NCBI GenBank assembly: GCA_959347315.1
Contig: OY365812.1
Location: 872,727 to 936,726, forward strand
Length of the DNA stretch: 64,000 bases
From: Bimastos eiseni
Lineage: Eukaryota > Annelida > Clitellata > Crassiclitellata > Lumbricidae
Direction: 5' to 3'
Shown here: positions 33,368 through 46,905 of the stretch, piece after piece
Layout: every line of letters starts with the position of its first letter
How positions within the stretch are numbered: position 1 is the first letter of the stretch
Notes under the pieces: generated by a model
Database searches by the model: none
What the model saw: the letters and a program-made list of their open reading frames with translations, nothing else
What the model was told of the DNA's origin: nothing
Program-made: the position numbers and the translations under genes

Positions 33368-36300
33368 AAAAGTTCGATATATCAATTTAGAAAATAGCCA
33401 ACTGTGCACTCGAGAATAATGCACATTTAAAAAACCGTTGGTGATCATAATTTAATGTAGAAACCTTTAACGCATAGAATGAGTCTTAATGACAGATATA
33501 ATGCCGTCGAACAGCAGTTGCCATGTCAATGTTCAAAAATGCTCCAACTGTCCATCAGATAGTTTGTAAAGTTTTTCGTCTGAGTTGCTATGTAAAAGTT
33601 TAAAACTCACCGCATTATTAGGCGATGAACAAACGTCGACTAAAATGTCTCAACTGTCTTTGCAAAGATATTGCAATTTCTGTTTGTCCAAGACAGCAAT
33701 ATTTAGTGCCTTCCGAAATACGTAGATTCTTTGTTAGAAATGGTACAAATTATTTATGAGTTAAACAAGGTTTCAAATATCACGTATAAAATGAGAATGT
33801 TGAAAAAAAATTTGCTGCTGCATCCTGAACCATTTGTTTGAAATCTTGAACTTAGATTATTACTGTGACGTAAAGTTACCGATTTTAAGAGTGATGTAGT
33901 GAGGACCAGGGTATTTAGGACCAGAGAAGCATAAGAGAATATTCTCTGGCTTCAAATCGCGATGAACGATGTGCTTGTCGTGTGCAACTTTCAATCCAGC
34001 AGCTACGAAGTCACAAAATAGACAATGTAACTGCATTTAATAAAGAGGTCGGCAGTTGTATTAGTCTAATGGTATAATCTGATTTCTGCAAACTAAGCAA
34101 CAGGACGTTTGCTGAAACCACAAAACGCGGAAGTGGTAGCATGGTAAGCGTTGCTGTTGCAGTCATTGTGGAGTTTTTTTTACCTTACTCAATTATTTCG
34201 CTTGACTGAATAATAGAGTTTGCAACTAAAATCAGCATCTTGCATATACGCATTTATGAGGCGGCTTATGAGTTCAAATCTCCGTCGAAGGGCGTGCGTT
34301 ACTGCTAATAAAGCCTAATCCAGTAGAAAAGTATACGAACGCGTTCAATGGCGACCCTGACCCAACCTCCAATTATTTGCTGGTTACGTCCCTAGCATCA
34401 AATCTCAACAATTCTAAGTTAACATGCACCAGTAGACCAAATGCAAGGGTCTCACTTAATTAAGCGACGACAACAATAGCAATGCAGCGATATATTTGGT
34501 TCTGTTCGTTTATATAATTATGACCGTTCTATCAATGGCCTTATTCAAATTATTAACAATGAACACTTACCGATCTGTCTTAGAAAAAGTCTGAGTGTAC
34601 TTTCATCAAGTTTTCGTTTACCTTTAAAACGAGAACCAATTAGCATAGATCTGCATTAACATAACATTAATAACATCATTGTATATTGCACAATGAAGGG
34701 ACCTACAATACAACTCTGCATTTACAACGCGCTTTATCACCACAAGTCGTGCTCGAAAGCGAGCACACGTCTCGACGACTCAATTGCAGTTGTAATGCAG
34801 AGCAATTATTGTGTGCGAAGGACTTGATCAAGATCCCTACACAGTAATTGACGCCTCGGACGAGGGCCAAACCCGGTCACTCAGCGCACACTGAACGTTA
34901 CGGGCTGACCGCTCTAACCGCTCGGCCACCATGCAACACAATGAATAAATGAATAAATAAGCCTTTCAGAGAAACCTTCTAATTTTTCGCTGTTTTGTTG
35001 CCAGAGCTTATAGACATGTTTGCTATTTTACCATAGTTGTGAAATTGTGAGTCGATCTTTGTGATCGCGTTATGGAGGATCGTTGTTTTGTGATCGCTAT
35101 CAATTATTATTAAGATTTGCAGTTATTTGGATCAACTTTTTATATTATGCACTACTTCTGCATGAGTTCTAAAATGCAATTTGTTGAAAAACTTACTTAT
35201 AAGGTACTCTGCCAAGTTTCCTCCACTACAAAGCTGCAGAAGACAAAGATAAATCTTTGAAACAGTAATATTTATAGTATGATTATTATAGTATTATTGA
35301 AGGAAAGCAAAATAGATCATGACATAAATTTCGTCTTATCTGGATACCTTCGTGAAGCAGATGTTGCTATCAAGTGTATTCCAAGATTTACCAGGATCAA
35401 AAAAGAGCAAGTGCAAAAGAGCAGCCAATGATCATTATTGATTTGATCCGAACAAGCAATTAGATTGCAATGTTGTGGGGAGAACAATGAAAACATCAGC
35501 GGAGGATCAGTGTAGAGAAGAGCAAGAAGCTTAGGTCAGTTGCAGAGGCACATCATCTCTTAAGAAATGTGTTGGACGAAGATGTTTGAGGTGAGTCAGG
35601 TTCAAGTTTGAACGCCAATACGGATGAATCGATCTGCCCTTTTACTAGAATATTGGTAACAAAAGCTAACAGTTATCTTTGAGAAGGTTAACATAGTATA
35701 ACATTGAGAAGTTCGTGAAAGGCACAGAAAGATAATAATATTCTTATGGACATGGATCCAAAAGTGACTCACCTCCATGACGAAGTAAACATAATTGCCT
35801 TGTTGCTAAATTATAAGACAAACAATTTTAATTCGAGCATAATATTTAGATTGATGTTAATGAATTATATGGATATTCATTATTCGTTAACATCCACCTA
35901 AATGACGCTCGAATTAATATATATATATATATATATTAATTCGAGCTTCATTTATATATTTATAGTATATACGTATATATATACTTTATTTCGCAAAAAG
36001 ACAGAACAGAGAAACTAAACGAAAACCAAACAGAAAACACAAAAACATAAAATAAATTCACAGAACAACTCAGACTGACGCTCCTCTGGAAGCGCAAGGC
36101 ACCACAAACAAGATTATTGTCTTCATTGACTAAATAACTGAACTCACGTTCATAACTGAATGTCAATGACAGAAAACTGAGTGCAGCATTTTCGTCAGTT
36201 AGAATGCCTTTAAAAGATCCACGACAACTTTAATGGATGCAAAGTTGAAACTCATTAGACCTACAATAATTTCTCTTGCGGATTCCCAGGTTTGGAAACC

Positions 36301-39300
36301 AAGCATATTATTACAAGTAACCGTTACCTAACTCATTTGTCAATGAGGAGATCTCATTCCAAAGAACCATATCGTAAAACAAGGAAGCTATCTAATCTTG
36401 CCCCGACACACCAGCAGAGGTAGGAAAACAAACATTTTTTGTCGCGGGAAAATGACACTTTATGCTATTCAACTAGTTAGTCAACTATTAAATTGCTCTC
36501 CGTTAAAGAGGTGACACCTGAGTGACTGCCTAAGAAAGCTTTTGTTACATAAGGCATATCATTGGCCTATTAGTCTCTATTAGGCATAGAGACTTTGCAA
36601 CGAGTATTTTGAACTATTCTAATATTTAACAACTCTGTTCTAGCAAAATAAGATCATGACAGATGAAAGGAAACACTCACTTAGCATTTTAATTTTTACA
36701 TTGAATCAAATGATTGAAAGACCTCAACTTGTCATACGCACTAAATATTAGCAGATTAACCAGCGCTTACATCACATTGCAACAGAGTGACGATGTTCTT
36801 GTGTGGTGGCTCTGATAGCCTCTAAAAAGAAATGTCATCAATTATTATTTTAATAGAGTTGACAACTTTTTGCTCATTAATCATTAACATTACAAAGATA
36901 ATTATTCCCACCGTTGGATGATAGTATCAGTGAGCACATTTCAAATAGAGTGAATCAGCATAAAATTCTCAGAATAGACTACGACAATTCCTAGACAACC
37001 AGCCATTATGCGAATGTCAGGCCAATTAAACAGCACTTTCTGTGGAATCTATGGACCTTCGTGGCACAATGATTCAAAAATCTTCATATATTCTTAAGTA
37101 GAATTTAAAACTAATAACGGCACCTTCAGAATGTCAGTTTCTCTGTTTATCAGTTCAGGAGAAGATTTCAGTATGTGGCTTTTTACATCAACCTCCTTGA
37201 TCGCAACGACCTTCTTTAATTTCTAATATAACATACATAAAGACATTTTAGCATGGAATTGTCTTTGATAAGAAACTAGTTGAACATTTATGATATCGAA
37301 TATCATATCGGATCTATTGACTCCTCTAGCTTGATATCGTAAAGAACTTAGTGTAAATGTAGCAGTTCAATTGAAACCGTTTTAACACATATTAAATCAT
37401 ATCCAGTTGAAGAAATCCGGTTCACCGAAGGGCAGAATAGTTCAGGTAAATCAGAAATGCCAAACAGGCACGTCCATGTGACCCATGTTGGCTCTATACG
37501 AGCCATAGGTAGGAAAAAAGGAACACGGGTTTTATAATGAATCCCATGTTAAAATATTTGTAGGGCGAGGTCATCGTGGGTAAGTTAGTTAAAACCAACG
37601 AATCTGACGTTAAGACTTTAAAATTGAAACAGACAGTACTGGGAACTGCATGGCTCACCCTAGCGGCAATACATAATTATTACAAAGATTTGCTAAATGG
37701 GATTTATCAATCCATTCGCCCTTCCAAGTCCATTATTAACCGACTGGAACGTATCTTCAGCTCTGACTTATTCACACACTAAATGTTTCATTATAATTGT
37801 GATCCTACATAGCCCATTTTCTACTCTGTGACAGAGTGATGTGACGAACCGTTTTGCTCTGTCCTTTGTAGACTTTTCCGAAGGCACCCTCTCCTACAGT
37901 ATCCTGCTGATCAAATTCGTAATCTCCAACGACCTTCATCTTGTAAACTATATTTGTAGTCTCTCTGGTCAGTGTATGTAGTCTATAGGTTCGATAAGAA
38001 AATCTTTGTCTTGCTCATCAAATCCAAAAATCAAACCCTGTTTCTCATACACAAGAAATTAACGCCATGGAGCATCATTAACGCTCTATTCTGATAATGA
38101 CTATAAATGGTCATATGGTCATAATGTATGATATGATAAATGTGATAAAAATTCATTCCATTCTATCCTAGACTATTGAGTTATCTAATTGATTATTGCT
38201 AAATCATAAATATGCTTATTAATGGCGTTGGGCCTACATTTACCTAGGTAGTTATTAGAGGTCTGCGGGTAGAGATTTTGGATAGTCGACCCGTAATCAC
38301 AACACAGGGCCGTTGCCCTTACATGTCCAGTACTCAATATTGCTGCCAGACCCGACCCATGCCAGCGAATAGACCCGTACCCACGACGTCATTAGCTTGC
38401 CTTTTCACAGTCTTGTCACCTAAAAGGCTAAAATGAACTACTTACTAAGCACATACATACTAAGCACTACTGCCGTAGCAGTAGCAGCAGCAGCACCAAC
38501 AGCAGCAGCACCAACAGCAGCAGCACCAACAGTAGCAGTGGCGGCAGACGTGATCAGAGTCGGCGATCTTGCTTGAGAGGTGGGGGACATCCAAAGAGAT
38601 GTGTAAGAAATGTGGGGGACAAACTTATAACGTGTCCCATATATGTAAAAGGTGGGGTACTTGTCCCCTGGAGCCCCCCAGGATCGCCGCCTCTGCACCT
38701 AACAGAAGCGGTGATGGCAGAAGCAGAAGGAGAAGGAAAAGAAGAAAAGGAAGAAGAGGAGGACGGAAGGAGGAGGAGGGAAAGAGAAGGAGGGGTAGCA
38801 CAAGGGTAAGGTCAACAGAAAAAGCATGAGAAAGAAAAGGACATACGAAGAAGATGAAAAGACTAGGATGAGAAAGGGAAGGTAGAGGAAGCGAAGTATT
38901 AAGAGTGGATGAAGAGGAAGATGAGGAAGGAGAAGGAGACAGCGCAGGGCAAAAGAACCCAGGAGCAGATGCAGAAGCAGGAGAAGGAAGAGGACAGAAG
39001 CAGGACGAAGATGGGATTAGGAGGACATAAATAAGGAGAGGAAGAGGAGGAGCAATAGGGAAGAAGGGCATACGTAGAGAAGAGAGCAGGAGGATGAAGG
39101 TGAAGAGGAGAATGAAGATTAAGTCGAAATGGAGAATGAAAAAAGGTGGAGTGAGAAGTAGAAAAAGAGCAGGAGGTGAAAGTGGTGAAGGAGAGTATAG
39201 GTAGAGGAGGATCAGAAGGAGAAGCAGAAGGAGGATGAGGAGGACAATAAAGAAAATAACGGCGATTAACATAATACAAAGAGGAGGGCAGCATTATGTG

Positions 39301-40235
39301 CAGGCATTGTGGTGCATGAATCTGGTTGTGCCAGTTTGTCAATATTAACTAAGTCTTTCATGATGCAGGATTCACCCATTAATCCAAAACATGGCCAGGG
39401 GTCACGTTTGCAAAATGGTGTTGTGGGAGTTTCGCACTTCCAATTAGTCAGTGGGTCCCGAGACAGGAAAAATCACCGAGGTGCTTTTCCACCATGATGC
39501 CACGAATGACGTAATCGCAATATCAAATATGGCCACCGTCGGCCATATAAAATGTTACGGTGACACACACTTTTGCCCCAAAACTTGACGTTGACACGGG
39601 TAAAACCGGGCATACATGTACCTATGATTACTCTAACCGTACCTGACCCAACCCGTATAATATATGAGCCCGTACTCTACCCGTACCCGCGTGTACGGGT
39701 CGGGTACGGTTAATCCGCAGACCCCTATAGTAGTTTTAATCTAAATACAATTTATGCATTGCTATTTTAAAACATGAATAGGCCTATCATAATAGTTACT
39801 TGTACTATTGAATTTGTGGCTATAATAATTAATGTTAATATCAACGTTGTCGCTGTCTTTGTTATTGCTGTAAAAGTCAATATTTCATAATCGGTGCCAC
39901 AAGCCATGTGCAACTAACTTTTTCCTAACCATCATTTAACCATTTTTCCATTGACTTACACGCGTCCTGGATACCCGTACAGCAGTCCCGTTATATTGTT
40001 AAATCTCCTTCAAGGGCATTTTGTGGCCTTGTATTTAGTATGCATCATGTTACAATGCATCAGTCTTGCCTAACGGAATACTAACATTACGATAATTGAT
40101 TCAGAGCATTTCAATCGTTTTGAATATTCATATGCACTGGTCTTAAAATAAAAAAGAAAGAAAGTAATTGTTCAACGTCATCTGACACATGACCATAATC
40201 GTTCTTCCTCCTTTTGAACTTCAAAAAGGAGGAGG

Positions 40236-40297
<62 letters not shown>

Positions 40298-42483
40298 TTA
40301 GGCCTACTTCCGATTACTTTGCTCAGAGCTTCGGTGACAGATGAACGTTGAATATTGATCCTCTTGAACAAACTGATCATATAAATACTGCATAGCATAG
40401 CGAGTTGCCTGATGTATAATTAGTGTGCTAGTCTATAGTTCATAGGTCAGATGTGTTTTCAAAATGAAGAATGAATCCAATATCTGTAACTACAATCTGA
40501 AAAACGGATACCCTAAGTATAAATATTTTATATTCAAAATCTTAATCTTTGAAAATTCGATGATTTCATCATGATTTTGACCAAATGACCTACCCTACTG
40601 TCGGGTAGACAGTGGATTTTCTCTTCCTCTTCATTACGACAATCACAGTAACTTAATGTATTAATAAATCGTATTCTATTTCAAAATATCTTGCTCTGTG
40701 TTTCTACGTCGTGGAAATCATTAGGGTAATTTCACGGATCTCGGCATCATTTTTACTTTCGATTTTAAATTCTTATTCGGAGACTTGCTATGATCAAATA
40801 AATCTTAGCACAACATTTCTAAGATATTCTGAAAACAAATGTGTATAATTTATGGTTCGCAAACATCGCCAGACTTGAATTTATTCGTAATGTGTTTTAA
40901 AGTTTCTTTAATAAAGTAAAGGAACATCATTAGGGCCTAGAGGTTGCGAAAGTGACTGTAGTCTACATATGTAGCTCTAGTACTGCTCCTCTGACTACCA
41001 TTGTGCGTCAATTTGTCATACGTATTGGTATTAATAATTAGTCGCACATCACATTCGATTTGTGAGTGATATCCCCAGTAATTATAATTGCACTGGGTTC
41101 CACGGAGCATGTGATAAACTACAAGTTGGACAACCTAGATGACATACTCAGCCCCTATACATCTAAAAGCGCCTCTCACAGCGTATTAACCATGACAAGG
41201 TGTTTTGCGTAGTCCTTTAGATGGCTAATACTAGGCCGTGTAAAGCGCTTTAAGATGTATAGGTGCTGAGTATGTCACCTAGGTTGGCAAACTTGTAATA
41301 TGTTCCATGCTTTGATAACCAATGCAAATATATGGGCACTTTGAAGTGCCATCACAGCGGCATTAATGCTTGAAATGTTCCAGAACCTGGTGTTTTGCGT
41401 AGTCCTTTTGATGGCTAATGAGCTGTGTGAAGCGCTTTAAGATGTATTGGGTCTGAATACCTTTTCTTTTCCTGCATTCCTATCAAATCGTTTGTATGTG
41501 AAGCATGCGCGTAATTGGGGATATCACTCGCAATTTGAATGTGATGAGCGAATATGAATATGCATATGGTGATAATTTGACGCACTGTGACTAACACTAC
41601 ATTTTCGAAACAGTTAAAAACATTAATTCCTGCTAAAATTCACTTAAGAGTACTCAACAAAACAAATTAGTCAACCATTAGGACTGAATGCAAAAGAGAG
41701 AACGGTTGACTTGACTAACCCTGTTTGAACGTTTCTTCTTCTCAGCAGTTTCTCATGTGATAGGACGTCGATTAAATGAGTCCAATAATGTGAAAATGAA
41801 AGCGTGTCCCAGATAGTTATAATACAATTATCATAATTATCTGGGACACGCTTTCGTTATTATCTGATTGACCTCGTTTCTCTGGTAGGCGTTCATTGGT
41901 TGTGTGGCCAATCGGTTATACAGCGGTCAGTCCGTAACGTTAAGTGTGCGCTGAGTGAGCGGATTCGACCCTCATCTGGAGCGTCACTGTGTAGGGACCT
42001 TCAGCAAGTCCTTCGCGCAGATTTGCTATGCAGTACAAGTTACTGCAGTTGCGTCGTCGAGACGTGTGCTCCCTTTCGAGCACGACGTGTCGTAATAAAG
42101 CGCGTTATAAATGCCGAATTGTATTGTGGATTATACTGTATGGTTGTTTTTATTTCTCCTCGGCTTCTTCTTTATGCGTCAGTTGATAAGTAAGTATGCG
42201 TTTATTTATGTAAATATCAGAATAACTGTGGCGCCGTTTTTGTAAATCACAGAGGGTGCTTCAGCACGGTTGGCTACCATAAGCATCATCTAGCAGATGC
42301 GTTTTATGTCAGGCAGAAACATTTTATGAAATGTTAAATAATTTGGTCATCGTATTTCTAGTGACTGGTTTTCCAAAGAGACCCACATAGATTTGGAGGG
42401 CCTTGCTCTCGACCTCGGGCAAAAAAAGTGGAACCACGAACCAGAGATGGGAAGTAAAACGCTGTCAGGTCATCTGGAGTACG
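33368..42483. repeat. 9,116-bp tandem repeat, unit 2
   Basis: A near-identical second copy. The junction at 33367/33368 joins the far upstream end of one unit to the exon 7-8 intron of the next. The same junction recurs at 42483/42484, which fixes the unit length. Confidence 0.95.
33880..37939 (-). pseudogene. Truncated kinase copy in unit 2 (exons 1-7 only)
   Basis: Exons identical to those of unit 1 lie at 37850-37939, 37124-37222, 36771-36821, 35773-35805, 35197-35233, 34571-34621 and 33880-34002. They encode the kinase from the start codon to just before DFG, including P-loop, VAIK and HRDLKPEN. Below exon 7 the unit ends and SINE-bearing sequence of unit 1 follows, so there is no adjacent exon 8 with DFG and no CARD exon. 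On its own this copy would be a truncated kinase. Its exon 7 phase-1 donor could splice over unit 1 to the shared exon 8 at 24120-24193, which is untested. It could also be an assembly duplicate. Confidence 0.75.
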
Positions 42484-45254
42484 AAAAGTTCGATATATCA
42501 ATTTAGAAAATAGCCAACTGTGCACTCGAGAATAATGCACATTTAAAAAACCGTTGGTGATCATAATTTAATGTAGAAACCTTTAACGCATAGAATGAGT
42601 CTTAATGACAGATATAATGCCGTCGAACAGCAGTTGCCATGTCAATGTTCAAAAATGCTCCAACTGTCCATCAGATAGTTTGTAAAGTTTTTCGTCTGAG
42701 TTGCTATGTAAAAGTTTAAAACTCACCGCATTATTAGGCGATGAACAAACGTCGACTAAAATGTCTCAACTGTCTTTGCAAAGATATTGCAATTTCTGTT
42801 TGTCCAAGACAGCAATATTTAGTGCCTTCCGAAATACGTAGATTCTTTGTTAGAAATGGTACAAATTATTTATGAGTTAAACAAGGTTTCAAATATCACG
42901 TATAAAATGAGAATGTTGAAAAAAAATTTGCTGCTGCATCCTGAACCATTTGTTTGAAATCTTGAACTTAGATTATTACTGTGACGTAAAGTTACCGATT
43001 TTAAGAGTGATGTAGTGAGGACCAGGGTATTTAGGACCAGAGAAGCATAAGAGAATATTCTCTGGCTTCAAATCGCGATGAACGATGTGCTTGTCGTGTG
43101 CAACTTTCAATCCAGCAGCTACGAAGTCACAAAATAGACAATGTAACTGCATTTAATAAAGAGGTCGGCAGTTGTATTAGTCTAATGGTATAATCTGATT
43201 TCTGCAAACTAAGCAACAGGACGTTTGCTGAAACCACAAAACGCGGAAGTGGTAGCATGGTAAGCGTTGCTGTTGCAGTCATTGTGGAGTTTTTTTTACC
43301 TTACTCAATTATTTCGCTTGACTGAATAATAGAGTTTGCAACTAAAATCAGCATCTTGCATATACGCATTTATGAGGCGGCTTATGAGTTCAAATCTCCG
43401 TCGAAGGGCGTGCGTTACTGCTAATAAAGCCTAATCCAGTAGAAAAGTATACGAACGCGTTCAATGGCGACCCTGACCCAACCTCCAATTATTTGCTGGT
43501 TACGTCCCTAGCATCAAATCTCAACAATTCTAAGTTAACATGCACCAGTAGACCAAATGCAAGGGTCTCACTTAATTAAGCGACGACAACAATAGCAATG
43601 CAGCGATATATTTGGTTCTGTTCGTTTATATAATTATGACCGTTCTATCAATGGCCTTATTCAAATTATTAACAATGAACACTTACCGATCTGTCTTAGA
43701 AAAAGTCTGAGTGTACTTTCATCAAGTTTTCGTTTACCTTTAAAACGAGAACCAATTAGCATAGATCTGCATTAACATAACATTAATAACATCATTGTAT
43801 ATTGCACAATGAAGGGACCTACAATACAACTCTGCATTTACAACGCGCTTTATCACCACAAGTCGTGCTCGAAAGCGAGCACACGTCTCGACGACTCAAT
43901 TGCAGTTGTAATGCAGAGCAATTATTGTGTGCGAAGGACTTGATCAAGATCCCTACACAGTAATTGACGCCTCGGACGAGGGCCAAACCCGGTCACTCAG
44001 CGCACACTGAACGTTACGGGCTGACCGCTCTAACCGCTCGGCCACCATGCAACACAATGAATAAATGAATAAATAAGCCTTTCAGAGAAACCTTCTAATT
44101 TTTCGCTGTTTTGTTGCCAGAGCTTATAGACATGTTTGCTATTTTACCATAGTTGTGAAATTGTGAGTCGATCTTTGTGATCGCGTTATGGAGGATCGTT
44201 GTTTTGTGATCGCTATCAATTATTATTAAGATTTGCAGTTATTTGGATCAACTTTTTATATTATGCACTACTTCTGCATGAGTTCTAAAATGCAATTTGT
44301 TGAAAAACTTACTTATAAGGTACTCTGCCAAGTTTCCTCCACTACAAAGCTGCAGAAGACAAAGATAAATCTTTGAAACAGTAATATTTATAGTATGATT
44401 ATTATAGTATTATTGAAGGAAAGCAAAATAGATCATGACATAAATTTCGTCTTATCTGGATACCTTCGTGAAGCAGATGTTGCTATCAAGTGTATTCCAA
44501 GATTTACCAGGATCAAAAAAGAGCAAGTGCAAAAGAGCAGCCAATGATCATTATTGATTTGATCCGAACAAGCAATTAGATTGCAATGTTGTGGGGAGAA
44601 CAATGAAAACATCAGCGGAGGATCAGTGTAGAGAAGAGCAAGAAGCTTAGGTCAGTTGCAGAGGCACATCATCTCTTAAGAAATGTGTTGGACGAAGATG
44701 TTTGAGGTGAGTCAGGTTCAAGTTTGAACGCCAATACGGATGAATCGATCTGCCCTTTTACTAGAATATTGGTAACAAAAGCTAACAGTTATCTTTGAGA
44801 AGGTTAACATAGTATAACATTGAGAAGTTCGTGAAAGGCACAGAAAGATAATAATATTCTTATGGACATGGATCCAAAAGTGACTCACCTCCATGACGAA
44901 GTAAACATAATTGCCTTGTTGCTAAATTATAAGACAAACAATTTTAATTCGAGCATAATATTTAGATTGATGTTAATGAATTATATGGATATTCATTATT
45001 CGTTAACATCCACCTAAATGACGCTCGAATTAATATATATATATATATATATTAATTCGAGCTTCATTTATATATTTATAGTATATACGTATATATATAC
45101 TTTATTTCGCAAAAAGACAGAACAGAGAAACTAAACGAAAACCAAACAGAAAACACAAAAACATAAAATAAATTCACAGAACAACTCAGACTGACGCTCC
45201 TCTGGAAGCGCAAGGCACCACAAACAAGATTATTGTCTTCATTGACTAAATAAT
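42484..45254. repeat. 9,116-bp tandem repeat, unit 3 (partial)
   Basis: About 2.77 kb of a third copy, identical to unit 2 where inspected and sharing its G near 43497. Identity fades from about 45253, where the text jumps to diverged sequence equivalent to about 28690 of unit 1, omitting roughly 1.6 kb that includes exons 2 and 3. Confidence 0.93.
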
Positions 45255-45424
45255 TGAACTCATGTTCATAACCTAATGTAAGTTTGTTCCTACATAGCCC
45301 ATTTTCTACTCTGTGATAGAGTGATGTGACGAACCGTTTTGCTCTGTCCTTTGTAGACTTTTCCGAAGGCACCCTCTCGTATAGTATCCTGCTGATCAAA
45401 TTCGTAATCTCCAACGACCTTCAT
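42996..45424 (-). pseudogene. Truncated kinase copy in unit 3 (exons 1, 4-7)
   Basis: Exons 4-7 match unit 1 exactly at 44889-44921, 44313-44349, 43687-43737 and 42996-43118. Exons 2 and 3 are deleted. A diverged exon 1 sits at 45335-45424 and reads [14 protein letters not shown], so the first glycine of the P-loop GxGxxG is arginine (CGA for GGA). With exon 2 gone, the catalytic lysine (VAIK) is absent. It cannot encode a working kinase. Confidence 0.75.
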
Positions 45425-46397
45425 CTTGTAAACTATATTTGTAGTCTCCCTGGTCAGTGTATGGAAACGTGGTATGCAATTTCGACAGGTAAAGAGCACA
45501 CTTCATCCGAAATGACGTTCCATTCTTTCTGGCCAGCATAATTAATCGAGAACATTCTAGTGTTTGTTCTAACGAAGGCCGTGTGCGGAGGATGAATTCG
45601 CGTTTTGGAGACCTTGTTGTCTATCCTACAAAAGCCAAGAAATTGATAAACTGAAACAGTTCACCTATGCCGAATCTCTTGTTTTCATCTTTTTCCAGTA
45701 ATCCTTTCAAAAGTTCTGCACAATCTGCACTGATATTCTTTAGAATTCTGAGCAAATTATAAGAACGTTCAGTTGTATCGACGGCAATTACGTGTTTCGA
45801 TTAGCAAAGGATCCTAATATGAGCATTATCTGTTATACGATACTAAGAAACAATCATGATCTCATTTATTGCTCACTTATGCGGCACATTTTACAGACAT
45901 TTCTACTTACTTCTTAAGTCAACAACTGACTTCATAGGTTTGTTAGTGTACCATGCCAAAACAACGCCACATACAATTAAGTTGTATACACATACAATAC
46001 ATACAAGCACACAAACATGTTGCATACACACATACATGCAGCCATTCCGACATACATCATAGATAGATACATGCACATTTAGATAGATGCATCATCATAG
46101 ACCTGTGGCCTTGGGTGTCCATTGCCGGGTGGAATAAGTAGGTGCACGTTGGAAGACGCCCAAGAACTGGTTGTATAGCACGGAAGATAACGTAGGTAAA
46201 TAACTGTACATGTACACATTGTACAGACATCCTAATCATGGTCCATGGACCGAAAGCTAGTAGTTGTTCCATGCGATGTTGATCTCTTTTGTAGGTACAT
46301 AAACCATAGATGCAATTTTGTAGATGTGGATGCATAAAATACTTAAAACCATGCATTCACATGCAAAGACATTAATTGCTTCATTATATATATATAT

Positions 46398-46905
46398 TGT
46401 TGCGTCCCGTGATGCAACAGTTAATCAAGTAACACTAAATTGATTCGTTTTCCGTCTAGGAGTAGATACGGTTCATTTAATCATTTAGAGAATAGAGTAG
46501 GATTATACCGTACAACACGTGTAGCTCGAAAAGGAACGATACAGGCAACCAACAAGCGGCACAATGGCGCCCCACGCGACAGACAACCGACCAGGCAGAA
46601 CAAAGTTCAACAATAGATGCAATGTCGCCGAAAAACAGACTTCACGTGAGCCTACTTCGCCAATGCAGAATAACACTAACTTATCTATATTATCTATAGA
46701 AATACAAACGCGAGACAGAGCCTAGCTTACTAACGAACATCTGCCCGCTGTAAACCCTAACACCCAACTGACTACATACACTGACCACCGCCTACCGCCA
46801 ATCCCATCGAGAAATGAAGGGATGGTTAGCACCCCGTTGTACATCGAGTGCACACTGCCCATATCCTACGGCCTACGACCTTAATAGTACCCCCAGATCG
46901 TCACA
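46398..46905. mobile_element. Candidate solo LTR
   Basis: A roughly 508-bp block begins TGTTGCGTCCCG and ends GATCGTCACA, giving LTR-like TG...CA ends with weak inverted similarity (TGTTGCG against TGTGACG). It is GC-richer than its flanks and sits inside an (AT)n tract, which obscures any 5-bp duplication. No internal retroelement genes adjoin. Confidence 0.4.
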
